Origin: Desmodus rotundus | Taxonomy: Eukaryota; Chordata; Mammalia; Chiroptera; Phyllostomidae | Assembly: GCF_022682495.2 (NCBI RefSeq) | Contig: NC_071396.1 | Span: 22,999,735-23,063,734 of the forward strand | DNA: 64,000 bases | Direction of reading: 5' to 3' | Shown here: one piece after another, positions 11,817 to 23,448 of the stretch | Position numbering within the stretch: position 1 is the stretch's first letter | Layout: each line of letters begins with the position of its first letter | Program-made: the position numbers and the translations under genes | The notes under the pieces: generated by a model | The model's input: only the letters and a program-made list of their open reading frames with translations | Told to the model about the DNA's origin: nothing | Database searches by the model: none

Positions 11817-11833
11817 GGGGGGGGGGGGGGGGG
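11817..11833. repeat. G17 homopolymer and flanking G-rich run
   Basis: Seventeen consecutive G are followed by TT and further G blocks (to about 11850), so the plus strand could form a G-quadruplex. Homopolymers like this are prone to sequencing and length error. Confidence 0.95.
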
Positions 11834-11849
11834 TTGGGGGCGGGGAGGG

Positions 11850-13000
11850 ATGTTTCCAGCTCTGGCTTCCTCTTTGGCCTTGATTCCAGTTTCCCCTCCT
11901 GCCCTCACCTGGCTCCCAAGATAGGAGGAAGTTGGCACCATGCCAGTTTCTGAGTTTCTCTAGAACCTTCCTGTCAGGATGTCGGGCCTTCATCACTCTT
12001 CTGCTCCTGCCTTCTTCACAGAGTCGCCTTTGAGTAACTTCAGGGCTCTGGGTGCAGGGGCTGTCCCTGGTGGTTGGGCCCCTGCCCCGGGTGCTTAGGT
12101 GGTTATACAGTGGCCCAGAGTGTGAGAGCCCCAGACAGGAGGTGACTGGGGTGTGGGCTCTGGACTGGCTGGTTGGCACACGGAAGGTGTTCTCACGGGT
12201 GGGTTGTTCATGCTCTCTAGGAATGAGTGAACCCTGGGAGGGGCAGTCCTTCCAGATTCAGCAGGGCTCCAGATGTCAAAATATCACCTAATACAGAACA
12301 TTAAAAAAAAATAGGATCAATGCACCCTTGCTACTCTTAGCTCTAACCTCCCCCCCTTCAAGGCTCAGCCTAAATATCACCTCCATGGAGAAAGTGGTGC
12401 TCAGTGAAGGCCTTTCCTTTTATTTCTTTCAGAGAACCCAGCACAAGTTAGAACTCCTGTCTCAGCTGTGGTTCCCTAGAAAACAGAACGAGACAAAGTT
12501 TCGTGCGAGTGTTTTCCTTGGAGGTACGAGCTGGAGGCGGTGAGAGTGGGAGAGAGGGGCGGCAGGTGGAGCAAGAGAGGTTGCCGTGCCCCCGGGGGGA
12601 GTTTCAAGGAGAGGCAGCTGGTTGATCAGGAGGAGGCCCCACTGGGCGTGGCGCAGCCCACAGGGGGCACGGAACAGCTGCCTGAGAGCAGTCATGGGAA
12701 GGAGAGGGCCTGGCTCTCACCTGCTCTTGTCCCTCCCCCATCAGAGCTCCTTCACACTCTGGGCTGCACCGTTTGACCACCTGGGAGCCAGATGTTAAAA
12801 CCAGTGTGGTGCATTGTAGCCCAAGTCTACAAGTTATGAGAGAAGGAGTTAACGCACAGCACACGACAGGTTGGCAGGCAAAGGAGAGAGCTGGTGTCTC
12901 TGGGGCAGGGGACTGGTGAGCCCCCAGAAATTCCAGGAGATGTTGGAACTGGGAGAGCTGAAGACACGCCTGACCCAGTATGTCATAAGTGCGTCCTGCC
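11850..13000. other. Unassigned sequence
   Basis: No gene recognised. Open frames at 12540-12864 overlap on three frames and both strands, the usual pattern of GC-rich noncoding DNA. Confidence 0.35.
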
Positions 13001-13004
13001 TGCT

Positions 13005-13120
13005 GGTCCCCTACTTACTAGACAGAGCACCTTCCAGGCAGAGACCCTGCCTGCCTGATTCCACGTCGCATCTCCAGGCCCAGTGCAGTGCCTGGTACAA
13101 AGTCACGCTGAACACCGGGC
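13005..13120 (+). repeat. L2-like 3' end fragment
   Basis: The layout 'ctagacagagcaccttccaggcagagaccctgcctg ... gcccagtgcagtgcctggtacaaagtcacgctgaa' parallels the L2 3' end ('gggcagggacc...agtgcctggcacatagtaggcgctcaa'). It is degenerate. Confidence 0.5.
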
Positions 13121-13224
13121 GTGCAATACCAAGTTCAAATGCTGTGAAGCCTTCCGCAGCCTCCCAGAGTGAGCTGGTCAGGCCGAGTGCTCCGCCAATG
13201 ACTTTTCTCACTTTTGTCTTCACA

Positions 13225-13355
13225 GCTAGGCTGTAAGGACCTCGAGGACCCAGAACCTTTCCTTTCATCCTTTTTATCCTAGTTATTAGCTCAGTGCCTG
13301 ACATGCAGTAGAAGCTGCGTTTGGTGAGATTCATACATGACTCAATGAACGGAGG
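13225..13355 (+). repeat. L2 LINE 3' end
   Basis: 'ctaggctgtaaggacctcgaggaccc ... tattagctcagtgcctgacatgcagtagaagctgcgtttggtgag ... tgaatgaacg'-type order matches the L2 3' terminus ('tagactgtaagctcc ... gtgcctggcacatagtagg'). Plus orientation. Confidence 0.75.
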
Positions 13356-13379
13356 CAACTCCTAGAGCTGGGCGACTGG

Positions 13380-14039
13380 AGTTCCCGGAATTATTTCACT
13401 GGCCGGCCCCCTTGTGAGCTTGCCTGTGCTGCTCGTTCAGAAATATACCTACGGGAAAACCAAGCCGCTCCCACCTGGAAACTATTGTTTCATTTCGTTC
13501 ATGGCTTAGTGGGAATAGCATAGGGGAGAAAAAAATGTTCCCCTTCCCTCCTTTGGTTCTTTTGGCTCGTCGAGAGACTAAAATGATGTAAGACAGGTTA
13601 ACAGGAGAAGAAAAGAATATCACGTACAGAGCATCTGCACAAAGATGAGAGATTTCAAAGACAGGCAAGACAATGTCACTCTGGACTAAAGACAAGGGGG
13701 CAGAGGTCGGAAACTCCAAGGGCAAGTGAGGCAGGCCATTCACAGGAAGATGAAGAGAGTGAAAGTGTGGAAAACAAACGTTTGCTGGGCCTTTCAGAAA
13801 CCCTGGGTCACAGCAATGACTTCTCTCAAACGGGCCTTGCTGAATTCCTCCCTGCCCATCACACCCGGTTCTCCTTGTACGGTAGTTGTCTGTGACGGTA
13901 GCTTTGTTCCTGGGGCAGGTCCTCTACCTAAATTCTTCGAGGCAGTTAGGGGGAAGGTCTGGGGCCCCCAGGTCCTTGCAAGTGCAAATCCAAAAGTAAA
14001 TCCAAGTGTTGACTCACCGTGAACCTACAGAATACCCAA
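13380..14039. other. Unassigned sequence
   Basis: No gene or named repeat. Bases 13480-13740 look like degraded repeat sequence but I cannot place it. Confidence 0.3.
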
Positions 14040-14385
14040 CATAAAGATCTTCGAAAACAGCCCTAGGACGTTCAAGACAGACGGCATCCAAAGTGTCCGC
14101 TATTAGACGGGGAGTACAATTCTCAGAAGCAACAGGACAGAATACGTTGCCATTTCCTTCCAAAGTACTGAGAGAACATAGCTGGTATCCTAGAAATCTT
14201 CGTCAATAGTACATGTTATTCCAGATTCAGGGGGCGACAGAGGTATTCTCAGATAGACAAGGACTAAAATAACTTCCTGCTGTCAGACCTCACCAAAGAA
14301 CTAATTAGTGTATGTTTTGGGAATAAGGACACGGAATGCAGAGGGAGGAGCGGGACACTGTGAAGATTAGGGCACGTGAGAAAGT
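14040..14385 (+). mobile_element. L1/HAL1-like ORF1 fragment
   Basis: 'gcgacagaggtattctcagatagacaaggactaaaataacttcctgctgtcagacctcaccaaagaactaattag' followed by 'ggaataaggacacggaatgcagagggagga' parallels the C-terminal part of old L1/HAL1 ORF1. Heavily decayed. Confidence 0.5.
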
Positions 14386-14389
14386 CGAG

Positions 14390-14990
14390 GGCAAGTCCAG
14401 GAGGCAGGGTGGTTTGCAGTCAACCTGGCACTTCCCAGCTTAGGGAAAATGTGACATTCTAATTTGTCAGGGACCCAGGGGGCTGAGAGGGTCTTGGTAA
14501 GTAGGAGTACTATTAGAATTTAGCATTTGCAAAGGTTTGGGGAGAAATGTCTTTAAATCAAACCCTTCTGAGGGAAAGTAAAAAACAGATTTTGTGGGCT
14601 GTGGCCAGTCATAAATTTGTTTTAATGCCAGACTTTTCAAAGAGTGGATTTTACAATGTATAAATCAGTTTTATTTATGAACTTAAGCTTGATCTATTTT
14701 CTTCCTGTTCCTTGGCATAAAATAGGCCATGCTTGCCTGGCATTACTTGGACCGTGAAGCAGGATGATTGTGCAGTATCAGAGGTACCCAACTTGTCAAA
14801 GTCGAATCTAATTTAGAAACAATGACCGTGAACAGCCTTCGAGGGTGGGAGCTCCTCCCCTCCGACTTCCTGGCCACTCTGGGAACGGGTCCTCCTGTTA
14901 CAGAACAGACTCGGGGGGGCAGAGGGGGTGGTGAACGATATACTATTACCAAAAGGACCCCCTTTTTTCTCTGGGGGTTATCCCCCACCT
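14390..14990. other. Unassigned sequence with an AT-rich block
   Basis: Bases 14560-14720 are AT-rich and unlike the repeats around them; they are a candidate conserved noncoding stretch. No gene is seen. Confidence 0.3.
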
Positions 14991-14994
14991 ACTA

Positions 14995-16095
14995 GGTTCA
15001 CTTTGCCCACCACCAGAGGAAAGACGTCTCTCAATACCAGAGATTGGTGAAAAGGGAAGGAATTATTTATTTAAAAGTTATACAGACTTAGAGTAATGAC
15101 TTAATGTCTTCATTAAGATACTAAAATCCTCTAGAATACCCACAAATGCACACAGACCTTTCTTCTCCCTTTGCCCAGTCTGGGGCACCATATCTCAGGA
15201 AAAGAAGTAGAAGTCCGTGATTCAGGCTCCCGGCGCCATCAGCTGTGTGGCTGCTGCAATCTCCAGTTAATCCAGAGCCATGTGGCACCTTCTCGTGGCC
15301 CACCAGCAAGAGTCCTTTCTCCCCTTTTCTTCCCGGCAAAGTCTCTCCTGCTGCCTAAGCCACGTGGCAAAAGGGAGCACCCCAAAACCATGTGGTCCTC
15401 TCTGGTATGGCTGCTGTGCCTGGGTTTAAATCCCAGCGCCCATCTTTCTCTGTAGTCCCATTTCCGACTCCTCCTATAATCAGTTACACCTGCCAGCATT
15501 CCCTATCCTTCCAGCTTTTCTGGGCTGCCATAGTAAGTCTGGGCAGGTGTGGCCCCATGGCGTGGAGCCAATCTTCTCCAAGCTGTCACGCAGGTGCTGT
15601 AACCAGGGGGAGTTGCTTCCCAGCTACATCTTGGGTGGAAGTCCCTCCCAGCTCCCTGGCTCAAAGCATGGCCACAGCTATCTAACATACCTATGAAACC
15701 AGTCAAAGGTTATAGGTATGTTAAATGACCACGCCAGAGGTTAGCTGCACAGCTGTTGCTGTACAAAACAGCTCTGAATGGCCCCGCTCCACATGTCCCT
15801 TCCCCCAGCTCAGGCTTGTGGGGGTGAGGACATCATATATATATTTTCTCTAATATTTCCCGAACACCCCGAGTTCTGAACTCCATTACAAATCCTTATT
15901 TGGGGCCCCCCTTGGCTGCACCCTGTTACACTGCCAGTCCAGGTCCTGCTGGGCTGAGCCAAGTGGGGAGATCCAGGGGAGGAGGCGGGCACCGCTGTCC
16001 TGCTCAGGTGAGACCTGGGAACCGACACCCACCCGTGGACTTGATAGAAGACCAGGCTGGCAGTTAACTTCCATCCAAACAGGGCCTCCACGGGG
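14995..16095 (-). mobile_element. Possible antisense LTR-like region
   Basis: On the minus strand, 'aacttttaaataaataattcc' near 15070 supplies a polyadenylation signal shortly before a sharp change at about 15000. About 770 bases upstream in that orientation, an AT-rich 'aaatatatatatga' near 15835 could be a TATA region. The length suits an LTR, but I cannot name the family and the boundaries are guesses. Confidence 0.3.
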
Positions 16096-16099
16096 AAAC

Positions 16100-16805
16100 A
16101 AACTCGGAGTTACAAAGAGCTGAACTGGATCAATGCTTGCAGCTCACACCCTCAGGAGAGGCGTGTGAAACCAGATGTTAATGGCAGACGATCAGGAAGA
16201 AAGATTCCTGCTTCACTGAGGGAAGCATGCTTTGCTCCCAGCCCCCACAACACTCCACTGTTACCTTGGAGAGCTGACCTTGGCTCTGGGTGGGGGGTGG
16301 GAAGAAGCTTGTGCCCGCCAAGGTAAGGAGAATGAGTCAGTCCTTCCCTACCCTGGACCAGGGCAAGCATCCTGCACCTTAAGCAAACCAGCTCACCAAA
16401 GAAGACAGGTGTGCCACACCCCAATTCTACCCTAAGCAAGCGGCGGGTTACTTTTCCCCTGGAAGCGAGTGGGGCAGGCAGGGGTCAGCGCCCTCCTGAG
16501 CAGCCTGCCTGGGACATGCTGGTCCTGGGAGGTGGGGTGCCCGCAGCGTCCCTTGGCCTTGGGCAGTGGTCTCCTTGAGGGCATTAGGTCTCCTGTGAGT
16601 CTGGGTCAGCTGTGCTCAACCCAGCCCTGACTTCAGTCTCATTCTCTTGTTCCTGTGCCTTTGTGAGAAGGCACCTGGGAGGGTCCCCAGTGATGGAAAT
16701 AGGAATGAGGAACCGTAAGACTCTTACCACTTGTCTTAGGGAGATGGGAGCCTGCTCGCCATGAAAGGGAGATAGATGGAGTAAACCCTGTGGCCTTTAA
16801 GCCAA
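16100..16805. other. Unassigned sequence
   Basis: Nothing recognised; moderate GC, no convincing frame or repeat. Confidence 0.35.
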
Positions 16806-16985
16806 ATCCCGAGGAATCTGATCATCAGCATCCCTTGAGGAGCTTTAAAAAAAAAAATCCTTCGGACATTTGAGTCCCACCCAGATGCACTGGGCCAGGC
16901 CTTGTGGGACGGGGTCCCGGAAGGTATCCTTGTTTCACTCCCCTGGGGGTTCAGATGATAAGTAGGGTCGTGGAGAACCTGACGG
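16806..16985 (+). mobile_element. MER5A-like hAT-Charlie element
   Basis: 'aatctgatcatcagcatcccttgaggagcttt', then 'cgagtcccacccagatgcactgggcc', and a final 'tcgtggagaacct' follow the MER5A layout ('catcagcatcacctgggaacttgttag ... ccccaccccagacctactgaatc ... ttgagaaccactg'). A poly-A run (16845-16857) interrupts it. It is non-autonomous and encodes nothing. Confidence 0.6.
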
Positions 16986-17059
16986 AAGGAATCTCAGAGT
17001 GCGGATTGACTCATTAACACCCTCGTGGAGCACAGAGGGCTTCTAAGTCAAAGAAAAAA

Positions 17060-17815
17060 ATGTGGATGCATAGACAAAGGCTGTGTGTTCGAATGGCCCA
17101 TTGATCGTGGTAGGATGTTCACCTATGACTGCAGAGTCGAAGCAACAAGACATCATTTTCACACAAAAAATCGGCCACGATGAAAACGTGGGCAATTCTT
17201 AGCGCGGCAGGTGTGCAGAAGCACCGGCTTCCGTGCCCTGTTGGTGGGAGTGAGAATTGATGTAACCCGTCTGGAGAGCAATTCGGCCCTCTGTCAAAAT
17301 CTGAAATGAATGTCAACTTTTTAAATAAATGTGGTTTTCATGAAACAATATCAAGGATGTTATCCTACAGATCCGGTTGAAGATGCAAGCAGCACACACG
17401 TGTGTGAGAATGGGCCTCGCAGCCCGGTTCATAGTGGCGAGATGTGGAAACCACCTGGATGTCCACCGACAGGAGACAGCCGCACACTCTGGGTTCAACC
17501 CCGCGGCGGGTCGTTATCCACTTGCTGGGAACGGACTAGAGCTGCACATGCTGATCCGGAGCAGTCTCAGCGAGATGCTATTTCATTTTATTTTTTTTTA
17601 AAGCAGGATGTGGAGTTGGCATTTACTCAGTATTCTGTGCACATAGAATATGGAGACACAGGGGAAATGGTAAAACAAAGTTACTTCTGGAGTGTGGGAA
17701 TAAAGGTTTGGGGGAGAGAGGTGTGTTTTATTGACTTTTCACTTGACAACCTTGTAAATAATTTAACTTTTACCACGGGTGTGGATTACTTTTGTAGGAC
17801 ATGATAAGGCAAATA
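17060..17815 (+). mobile_element. Degenerate L1 3' end
   Basis: Recognisable landmarks are 'ccctgttggtgggagtgagaattg', 'gcagcccggttcatagtggcgagatgtggaaaccacctggatgtcca', and a terminal 'cttgtaaataatttaacttttaccacgggtgtggattacttttg'. This fits an old L1M/L1ME-type 3' end. The 157-residue frame at 17331-17804 is chance. Confidence 0.65.
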
Positions 17816-17835
17816 AACTCGAGTGAAGTGAAAAC

Positions 17836-17861
17836 GTACACACACACACACACACACACAG
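17836..17861. repeat. (CA)n microsatellite
   Basis: Uninterrupted CA run of about 13 units at the right edge of the L1 fragment. Confidence 0.95.
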
Positions 17862-18261
17862 CAGCTGTGGGTCTGGCGACCTCATTTTCTGAACTCCCCC
17901 CCCCTTAGCAGTCCCCCCCCCGCCCCACAGTGCTGCCACGTCTCTGGGGGAGGGATGAGGAAGAAGCAGGGGGTGGCTCCGGGGCTTGGGGCTTTCGAAG
18001 AAGCGCTGCAGCCTGGGACCAGGCCCCTAACTAGAGCAGGGGTCTGCAGCAGCTACACCAAAGCTCTTGGGAGCTTGAATTCTTTCCTTAATCCCTGGCA
18101 TCTAAATAAGGACATTCTCCAAGCAAAACCATTGTGTTGGCTTTACAGAGGTGGCTTCAGGATGAGTCCCCAGCTCTCCCTTGCCATCCCAGTTACCCCG
18201 CTCCAGAGCTTTCTTTGGGCAGGGTGGGGCCAGCTCAGCAAACTGATCTTGCCTTATTTTG
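17862..18261. other. Unassigned sequence with C-runs
   Basis: Two short C homopolymers (near 17897-17906 and 17915-17924) lie close together. Otherwise nothing is recognised. Confidence 0.4.
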
Positions 18262-18372
18262 TTTTTAAAAGACTTTATTTATTTTTAGACAAAGGGGAAG
18301 GGAAAGGGAAAGAGAGGGAGAGAAATATCAGTGTGTGGTTGCCTTTTGCACGATTCTTTGCCTGCACGTGAT
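18262..18372 (-). mobile_element. VES-type SINE, truncated
   Basis: 'aaaagactttatttatttttagacaaaggggaaggg...agagagggagagaaatatcagtgtgtggttgcc' is the antisense tail half of a bat VES SINE. The tRNA-like head with the Pol III boxes is missing. Confidence 0.8.
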
Positions 18373-18374
18373 CT

Positions 18375-19555
18375 GATTCAGCCCTCCAGTGTCGGGAGGC
18401 GTGGGGTGTGCTGATCACGTCAGCCTTGCTTCCAGGGTGAGGAGAGGCACCTCTGAGAATGGGACTTAAAAAACCTGCCCTGGGCCACCTACGCACTTAG
18501 CTGAAGACCTGGCCACGCCCAGAGCCCAGGACGCCTCCTGTCCGGTCCAGGGCACAGCCCAGGGTGCACACACCTCACAGTCCTCGGGGACAGGGGCTGC
18601 CTCCTTCTCTCCCGTGGAATATCGGCTTGCTCTCGCCCCTGAGATCCTGAGACAGAACACCAAGATTAGTTTGGCTCCAACCACGTCACTCTTGCTGTCC
18701 CCTCAGGGTAGCAGGAGAGCCCAGACACAGCCTGTGCCACCTGGGGCTCTGTCCAGAAACGACCCCTGACTCCTCAGTGCCCTGGCTCAGGGCCCCTTCT
18801 CACTCTCAAAGTGTGAGTTTGTGTTTTTCAAACTCACTGCCTGGCAAGCCAGTGGAGAGAAGAAAGCAATCGGGAATGTTAAGCTTCTGGCGTATTTGGC
18901 CCCACCTGTGACCCCAGGGGCGGCCCCAAGCATTCAGATGGGGACCTCGGCTGCAGCTTCATGGCCCTGGCTCGCAGCTGCCATCTCTGCTCTGCTGGCC
19001 CCTCCCACCGCACCTGAAGGGGTCTGGCAGGTGGGCGCACAGTCAGGATGGCTGACAGGTGCCGACAGCCCCGTGGGCAGGCATCATGGGAAGGGCTTGA
19101 AACGCGCATTGTCTTACGTCACGGTCTCAGTCAGCCTCGAGCCCCTTGATCCCTGGACCTCCAGAGGCTCAAAGTGTCCAAGGCGCTTGCCGGAAGCACG
19201 TATAAACCCATGCCGTCTGTGTCTGGGCCTGAACTCTGTGGCACTAGGTGCCAGGGTCTGGGCACAGAGGCCTCCTGGGCAGGATCTTACTCAGAGGGCT
19301 TGCGTTCGGGAAACCTGTTTTCTTCCTGCAGCCTTTCTTGTGAGATCTTCGATCAGAATCTTCATTTTCTGAGGTTCCTTTCTGTCTTTCTTGCCTTGGA
19401 GTCAGGGTGCTGATGCCAGCCTCTACCAGGTCTCCTGAGTCCCTGCGTCCTCACTTCCTGACACCTGGTGTCCTGGCCCCGAGATGTTAGGGACAGGTGT
19501 GGCCCTGCACAAGAGGCTGGGGAACAGGGCAGGGAAGACCTTAGCAAGGGACCCT
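18375..19555. other. Unassigned GC-rich sequence
   Basis: No domain in the 183-residue plus frame at 18821-19372 or its neighbours, and no confident repeat. Confidence 0.35.
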
Positions 19556-19650
19556 GGAACAGTCTGTGCAGATTCAAGTGCAGGGCCTGCCACTGACCTT
19601 CCAGGTGACCTCGCTCCTCTGTGCCTCGGTTTCCTCATTTGAGAAAGGGG
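19556..19650 (+). repeat. MIR SINE fragment
   Basis: 'gcctgccactgaccttccaggtgacctcgctcctctgtgcctcggtttcctcatttgagaaagg' is the MIR core and downstream region. It is cut at its right end by the start of a MaLR LTR. Confidence 0.8.
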
Positions 19651-20037
19651 TGTTATGGGCTGAGTTGTGTCTCCCACCCCAAAATTTATATTTTGAAGCC
19701 CTGACCTCCCAAACCTTAGAATGTGACTGTATTTGGAGACAAGGCCTTTACAGGAGGGATTAAGTTGAAAGCAGGCCTCAGGGTGGGTCTGATTGGTGTC
19801 CTTGCAAGAAGAGGAGACTTGGGCACACAGAGAGGCACCAGGGAGGAAAGGTCACACGAGGACATGTCAAGAGGACAGCTGTCTGCTGTCAAGGGAGAGG
19901 CCTCAGGAGAAACCAACCCTACTGATACCTTGATCGTGGACTCCAGCCTCCAGAGCTGTGAGAAAATACGTTTCTATTGTACTGTAAGCCCCGCGTGTGT
20001 GGTACTTTGTGATGGCTGCCCAGGCCAGCCGAGACAG
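19651..20037 (+). mobile_element. MaLR LTR (MLT1/MST type)
   Basis: Starts 'tgttatgggctgagttgtgtctcccaccccaaaattta' and follows the MaLR consensus order: 'gaatgtgactgtatttggagacaaggccttt', 'ggtgtccttgcaagaagagg', 'ggtcacacgaggacatg', 'ggcctcaggagaaaccaaccctactgataccttgatcgtggactccagcctccagagctgtgag'. It ends near 'ctttgtgatggctgccc'. Plus orientation. A solo LTR inserted into or beside a MIR. The 167-residue frame running through it is not a gene. Confidence 0.9.
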
Positions 20038-20079
20038 GGGTGTCCAGAACTGAAGCCGTTCAGTCCCCGTTCTGGTAAC

Positions 20080-20320
20080 TTTCATTTGGAATCAGACCTG
20101 GGAGCAAGCCCTGCTCACGCACTCACTGACGCTGTGATGCGGAGCAAGCGACCGCCCGGGCGTAGTTGTTCTGTCTGTGCAGCGGGGCCCTACAGCGCCT
20201 GCCTTGGCGATGGCTGTGAAGTCTGACGGTTCGTGGACATTAAGTGCTGACGGTCACCAAGTCAGCCAAAGTGTGAGCAGGGATCTGAACACAGGTTGTC
20301 TGATTCCAAAACAGATGTGG
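20080..20320. repeat. MIR-related fragments
   Basis: A sense-like piece ('ggaatcagacctgggagcaagccctgctcacgcactcactgacgctgtg') is followed by an antisense-like piece ('gtgtgagcagggatctgaacacaggttgtctgattccaa'). Both are MIR-like but short. Confidence 0.5.
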
Positions 20321-20876
20321 CCAGAAAAACTCTGTGGAAAGTCTGTGTATACATTTCTTCACAAACTGTATCTCCCTAGACAATCAAAACAGAACATGTG
20401 AAATGTAGAGACAAAGAGAAAATTGCTCCCTGGACGCGACTCTCGCCAGGACTTGACTCTTCTTTGGCCAATGAGCCAGAGGCGTGGGGGTCTCTGTGGC
20501 CGTCTGCCCACCCCGACTTCGGCCGTCTGCACCCCCCGTGCAGCTCCCCAGGCTCAGTCGACCACCGCCTTCTGCCTCATATGCAGCACTAGGCTTCCAG
20601 AGAAAAGAACTGAAAAGCCCCCAGCATGAACGGCAGTGAGTCGCCTCCTATTGGCCAAACTGGAAATGGAACCACGAGTAGCGCTGGCTGCAGCTCATTA
20701 GTCGAACGGAAGCAGTTTCTCTCATGACTCCTAAGTCATGTGTGTTTTTGAAAGCCCTGTTCACTCTTGCATTGGTGGAGCTTTGCAGGTGCACCTGACC
20801 TAACATGGCGGGCATGTCGGGTGAGTCCCCTTACCTGTGCAGATGCGGGGACAGCTTAAGCCAACTCAATTAGAGA
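20321..20876. other. Unassigned sequence
   Basis: No gene or repeat recognised before the duplicated target site of the next SINE. Confidence 0.4.
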
Positions 20877-20892
20877 CAAGCTGGGCTTTTTT

Positions 20893-21086
20893 AAATCGTC
20901 ACCTGAGGATATTTTTATTGATTCTAGACAGAGAAGAAGGAGGGGAGAGAGAGGAAGAGAGAGAGAGAGATCGGCTGCATCCTGTATACACCCTGACTGG
21001 GGATCAAACCCGCAACCTGGGTATGTGCCCTGACCAGGAATCAAACCCACAACCTTTTGGTGCATGGGATGATGCAGGTGCTAGGG
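20893..21086 (-). mobile_element. VES-type SINE, antisense, with target duplication
   Basis: Antisense tRNA-derived SINE: '...cctgaggatatttttattgattctagacagag', purine-rich middle, 'ccctgactggggatcaaacccgcaacc', '...aaacccacaaccttttggtgcatggga'. The direct repeat 'caagctgggctttttt' (20877-20892) and 'caagctgggcattttttt' (from 21087) flanks it and is the target-site duplication. Confidence 0.88.
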
Positions 21087-21104
21087 CAAGCTGGGCATTT
21101 TTTT

Positions 21105-21313
21105 ATTCTCACCGAGGACATGCTTATTGATTTTAGAGAGAGGGGAATGGAGGGGGAGAAACATTGGTGTGACAGAGAAACATGGATCGGTTGCCTCTTG
21201 CACGCACCCCGACCAAACCCACGACCGGATATGTGCCCTGGCCGGGAACTGAACCTGGGACCTTTTGGTTTACAGGACAGTGCTCCAGCAGCTGAGCCAC
21301 ACTGGCCAGGGCT
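21105..21313 (-). mobile_element. VES-type SINE, antisense, full length
   Basis: Antisense copy ending in 'gagccacactggccagggct', the reverse of the VES head, with 'gccgggaactgaacctgggaccttttggttt' covering the Pol III B-box region. It sits immediately beside the previous SINE. 'gggcatttttt' on the left (from 21093) and right (21318-21328) is a likely target duplication. Confidence 0.88.
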
Positions 21314-21328
21314 AAGAGGGGCATTTTT

Positions 21329-21783
21329 CTTCCTTTTTTCTTTTTGTTGTATTTTTTTCCATTACCATTTATCCCCCTATACCTCCTTCCACCTCCACCC
21401 ACCCCTCCCTCCTGCAATCACCACGCTATTGCCCATGTCCATGAGTCCTTTTTCTTTTTTGCTCAATCCCTCCACCCCCTAACCACACCCTCCCCTTAGC
21501 TGTCAGCCTGCTCTCTATGAGTCTGTCTGTCCTTTGCTTCTTAGTTCAGCCTGTTCATTAGATTCCACATATGGGTGAAATCATATGATAGTTGTCTTTC
21601 TCTGACTAGCTTAGTTCACTTAGCACAATGTTCTCCAAGTCCATCCATACTGTTGCAAAGGGTGAACTTTTCTTTTTTATGGCTGAGTAGTATTCCATTG
21701 TGAGGTGTCCCATAATTGTTTTATCCACTTGTCTACCGATGGACACTTGGGCTGCTTCCCTATCATGGCGATTGTAGACAATA
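21329..21783 (-). mobile_element. Bat-type L1 3' end, antisense
   Basis: 'tttttttccattaccatttatccccctatacctccttccacctccacccacccc', 'ccatgtccatgagtcctttttc', 'ctcaatccctccaccccctaacc', 'agattccacatatgggtgaaatcatatgatag', 'tggctgagtagtattccattgtg' and 'accgatggacacttgggctgcttcc' are the antisense of a relatively young bat L1 3' end. It is 5'-truncated near 21783. Confidence 0.9.
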
Positions 21784-21789
21784 AGCTGG

Positions 21790-23325
21790 TTGGTTGTGAC
21801 GTGAGGTCCTGGGTTTTACCTCTGGCTCCTGTGAAGCCAGGCTGAGCCCGTATGCAGAGACTGCACCCCATTCTGTGAGCAACTGAGAAAAGAGGGCGTC
21901 CGCAAAACCCAGGCCATTTCCTGGCTCTCTCACGCAGGTTTCACCACCGAGGAATTAAGATCCAGACACAGAGATGGAGATTCTCTTCCGCTCGATGTGA
22001 CTCCCCGGGGCCTGGGCCTCGGCACCTCCTGGCAGACTCCCGCCCCACCTTGGCAGCATCACAACAGCCCCACGTCAGCAAATATCTGTGGACATTACCT
22101 GCACGTTAGTAGGATTTAACTAAGAGAGCCATGTTCTCTGTTTCTCAGCTGGAAAAGTGAGCTGTCACGTGTATCTGTGCACATTCTCATCACCCCTGAG
22201 GGGCCAAGATAAATAGTTCCCCACAGGCCTGAAATGCAACCTGTAGTCAGAAGACAGAGGACGCAGGGAGCGGAAAGCAGGTAAGCCTGGGGGTAGTGTT
22301 CGGTCCTGCCAAGACCGTGATAATCTCTCCATGGGGTGGGCATCCGGCCAGGTTCATCCCCGGGACTCGATGGCCTCCTTTTCGGCAATTTCATTTCAGC
22401 TTTGGAGTGGAAGGCACGTATTTCTTGAGATGGCTTGGCCAATATGCTTGACCTTTAGAAGAAAAAAATAAGAAATCAGGAGAAAGAGAGACAAAGGGAG
22501 AAGAGAATTTTCAACCCATGATTTCCTGTTTTCCCTTTGGCAGGAATCGTGCTGAGAAAGAATTGCCAAGGCAGAGGCAGCTGCTCCAAGTGAACAATTT
22601 AGGACAAATTCCCTATTTCCTTTTCACTTACTTCCCTTTGGGTAATCATGGGGATGTCTGAGTTTTCGCCTTGAAGGAATTATGGCCCAGACTGGTTTTG
22701 GCAGCCAGTTATAACCCCTGCTAAAAAGGTTCTTGTGTTTCTCAGGGACCGTTTCTCAGAGCTTCAGAAAACGGCATGTAACCCAAGCAACTCTGACTCT
22801 CCTGGTGAAACCGCTGAGTGTGTTCGTTCTTCCATGTCCCAGCTGCAGAACAGGAGATGGCGTGAGGTTCGGGTCCCACTGCCAGCAGGCCTGGCCCACG
22901 CTCCTGAGGTCTGGACTCATTCAAGGGGAGTACAGGAGGGAAAGGCAGAAAAGAGACCCTTGGTGGATATGTCCTCTCCCCCAAACTACAACACCATGTT
23001 ATTACAGCTACTACAACACCATGTCAGCGCTCATCAACGAGAAACAGCAGAGCAGAGGTCTCTGATTCCCTATGCCCCCCCCACCCCCGCCACTGATGGT
23101 GGGGGCGGGGATAGGCCATCAGATCCAATGCCAAGGACCTTGCCTAGCCCAGCCCACCATGGCCCATTGTCCCAGAGCGACTGAGGTGGGTGACTGTCCT
23201 CTCCGGGCTTGCTCTGGTGCATCAGCAGGGAGGGCCCAGAATTTCCACACAGAATTGCCCCATGTGGCACCCCTCCCCCCACCCTAGACGATCGGTCACT
23301 CGTTTTTGGACAGGCCATGATAGCA
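21790..23325. other. Unassigned unique-looking sequence
   Basis: No gene recognised. The 149- and 110-residue plus frames at 22733-23184 overlap in two frames, carry no domain and are opposed by minus frames. Confidence 0.35.
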
Positions 23326-23329
23326 AACC

Positions 23330-23413
23330 CTTCTGTGGCATTTGCTCTGGGCTGGGCCCTTCTCTAAACCTGCACACATATTAATGCATTTCGTCCTTAC
23401 AACAGGAGGGAGA

Positions 23414-23448
<35 letters not shown>

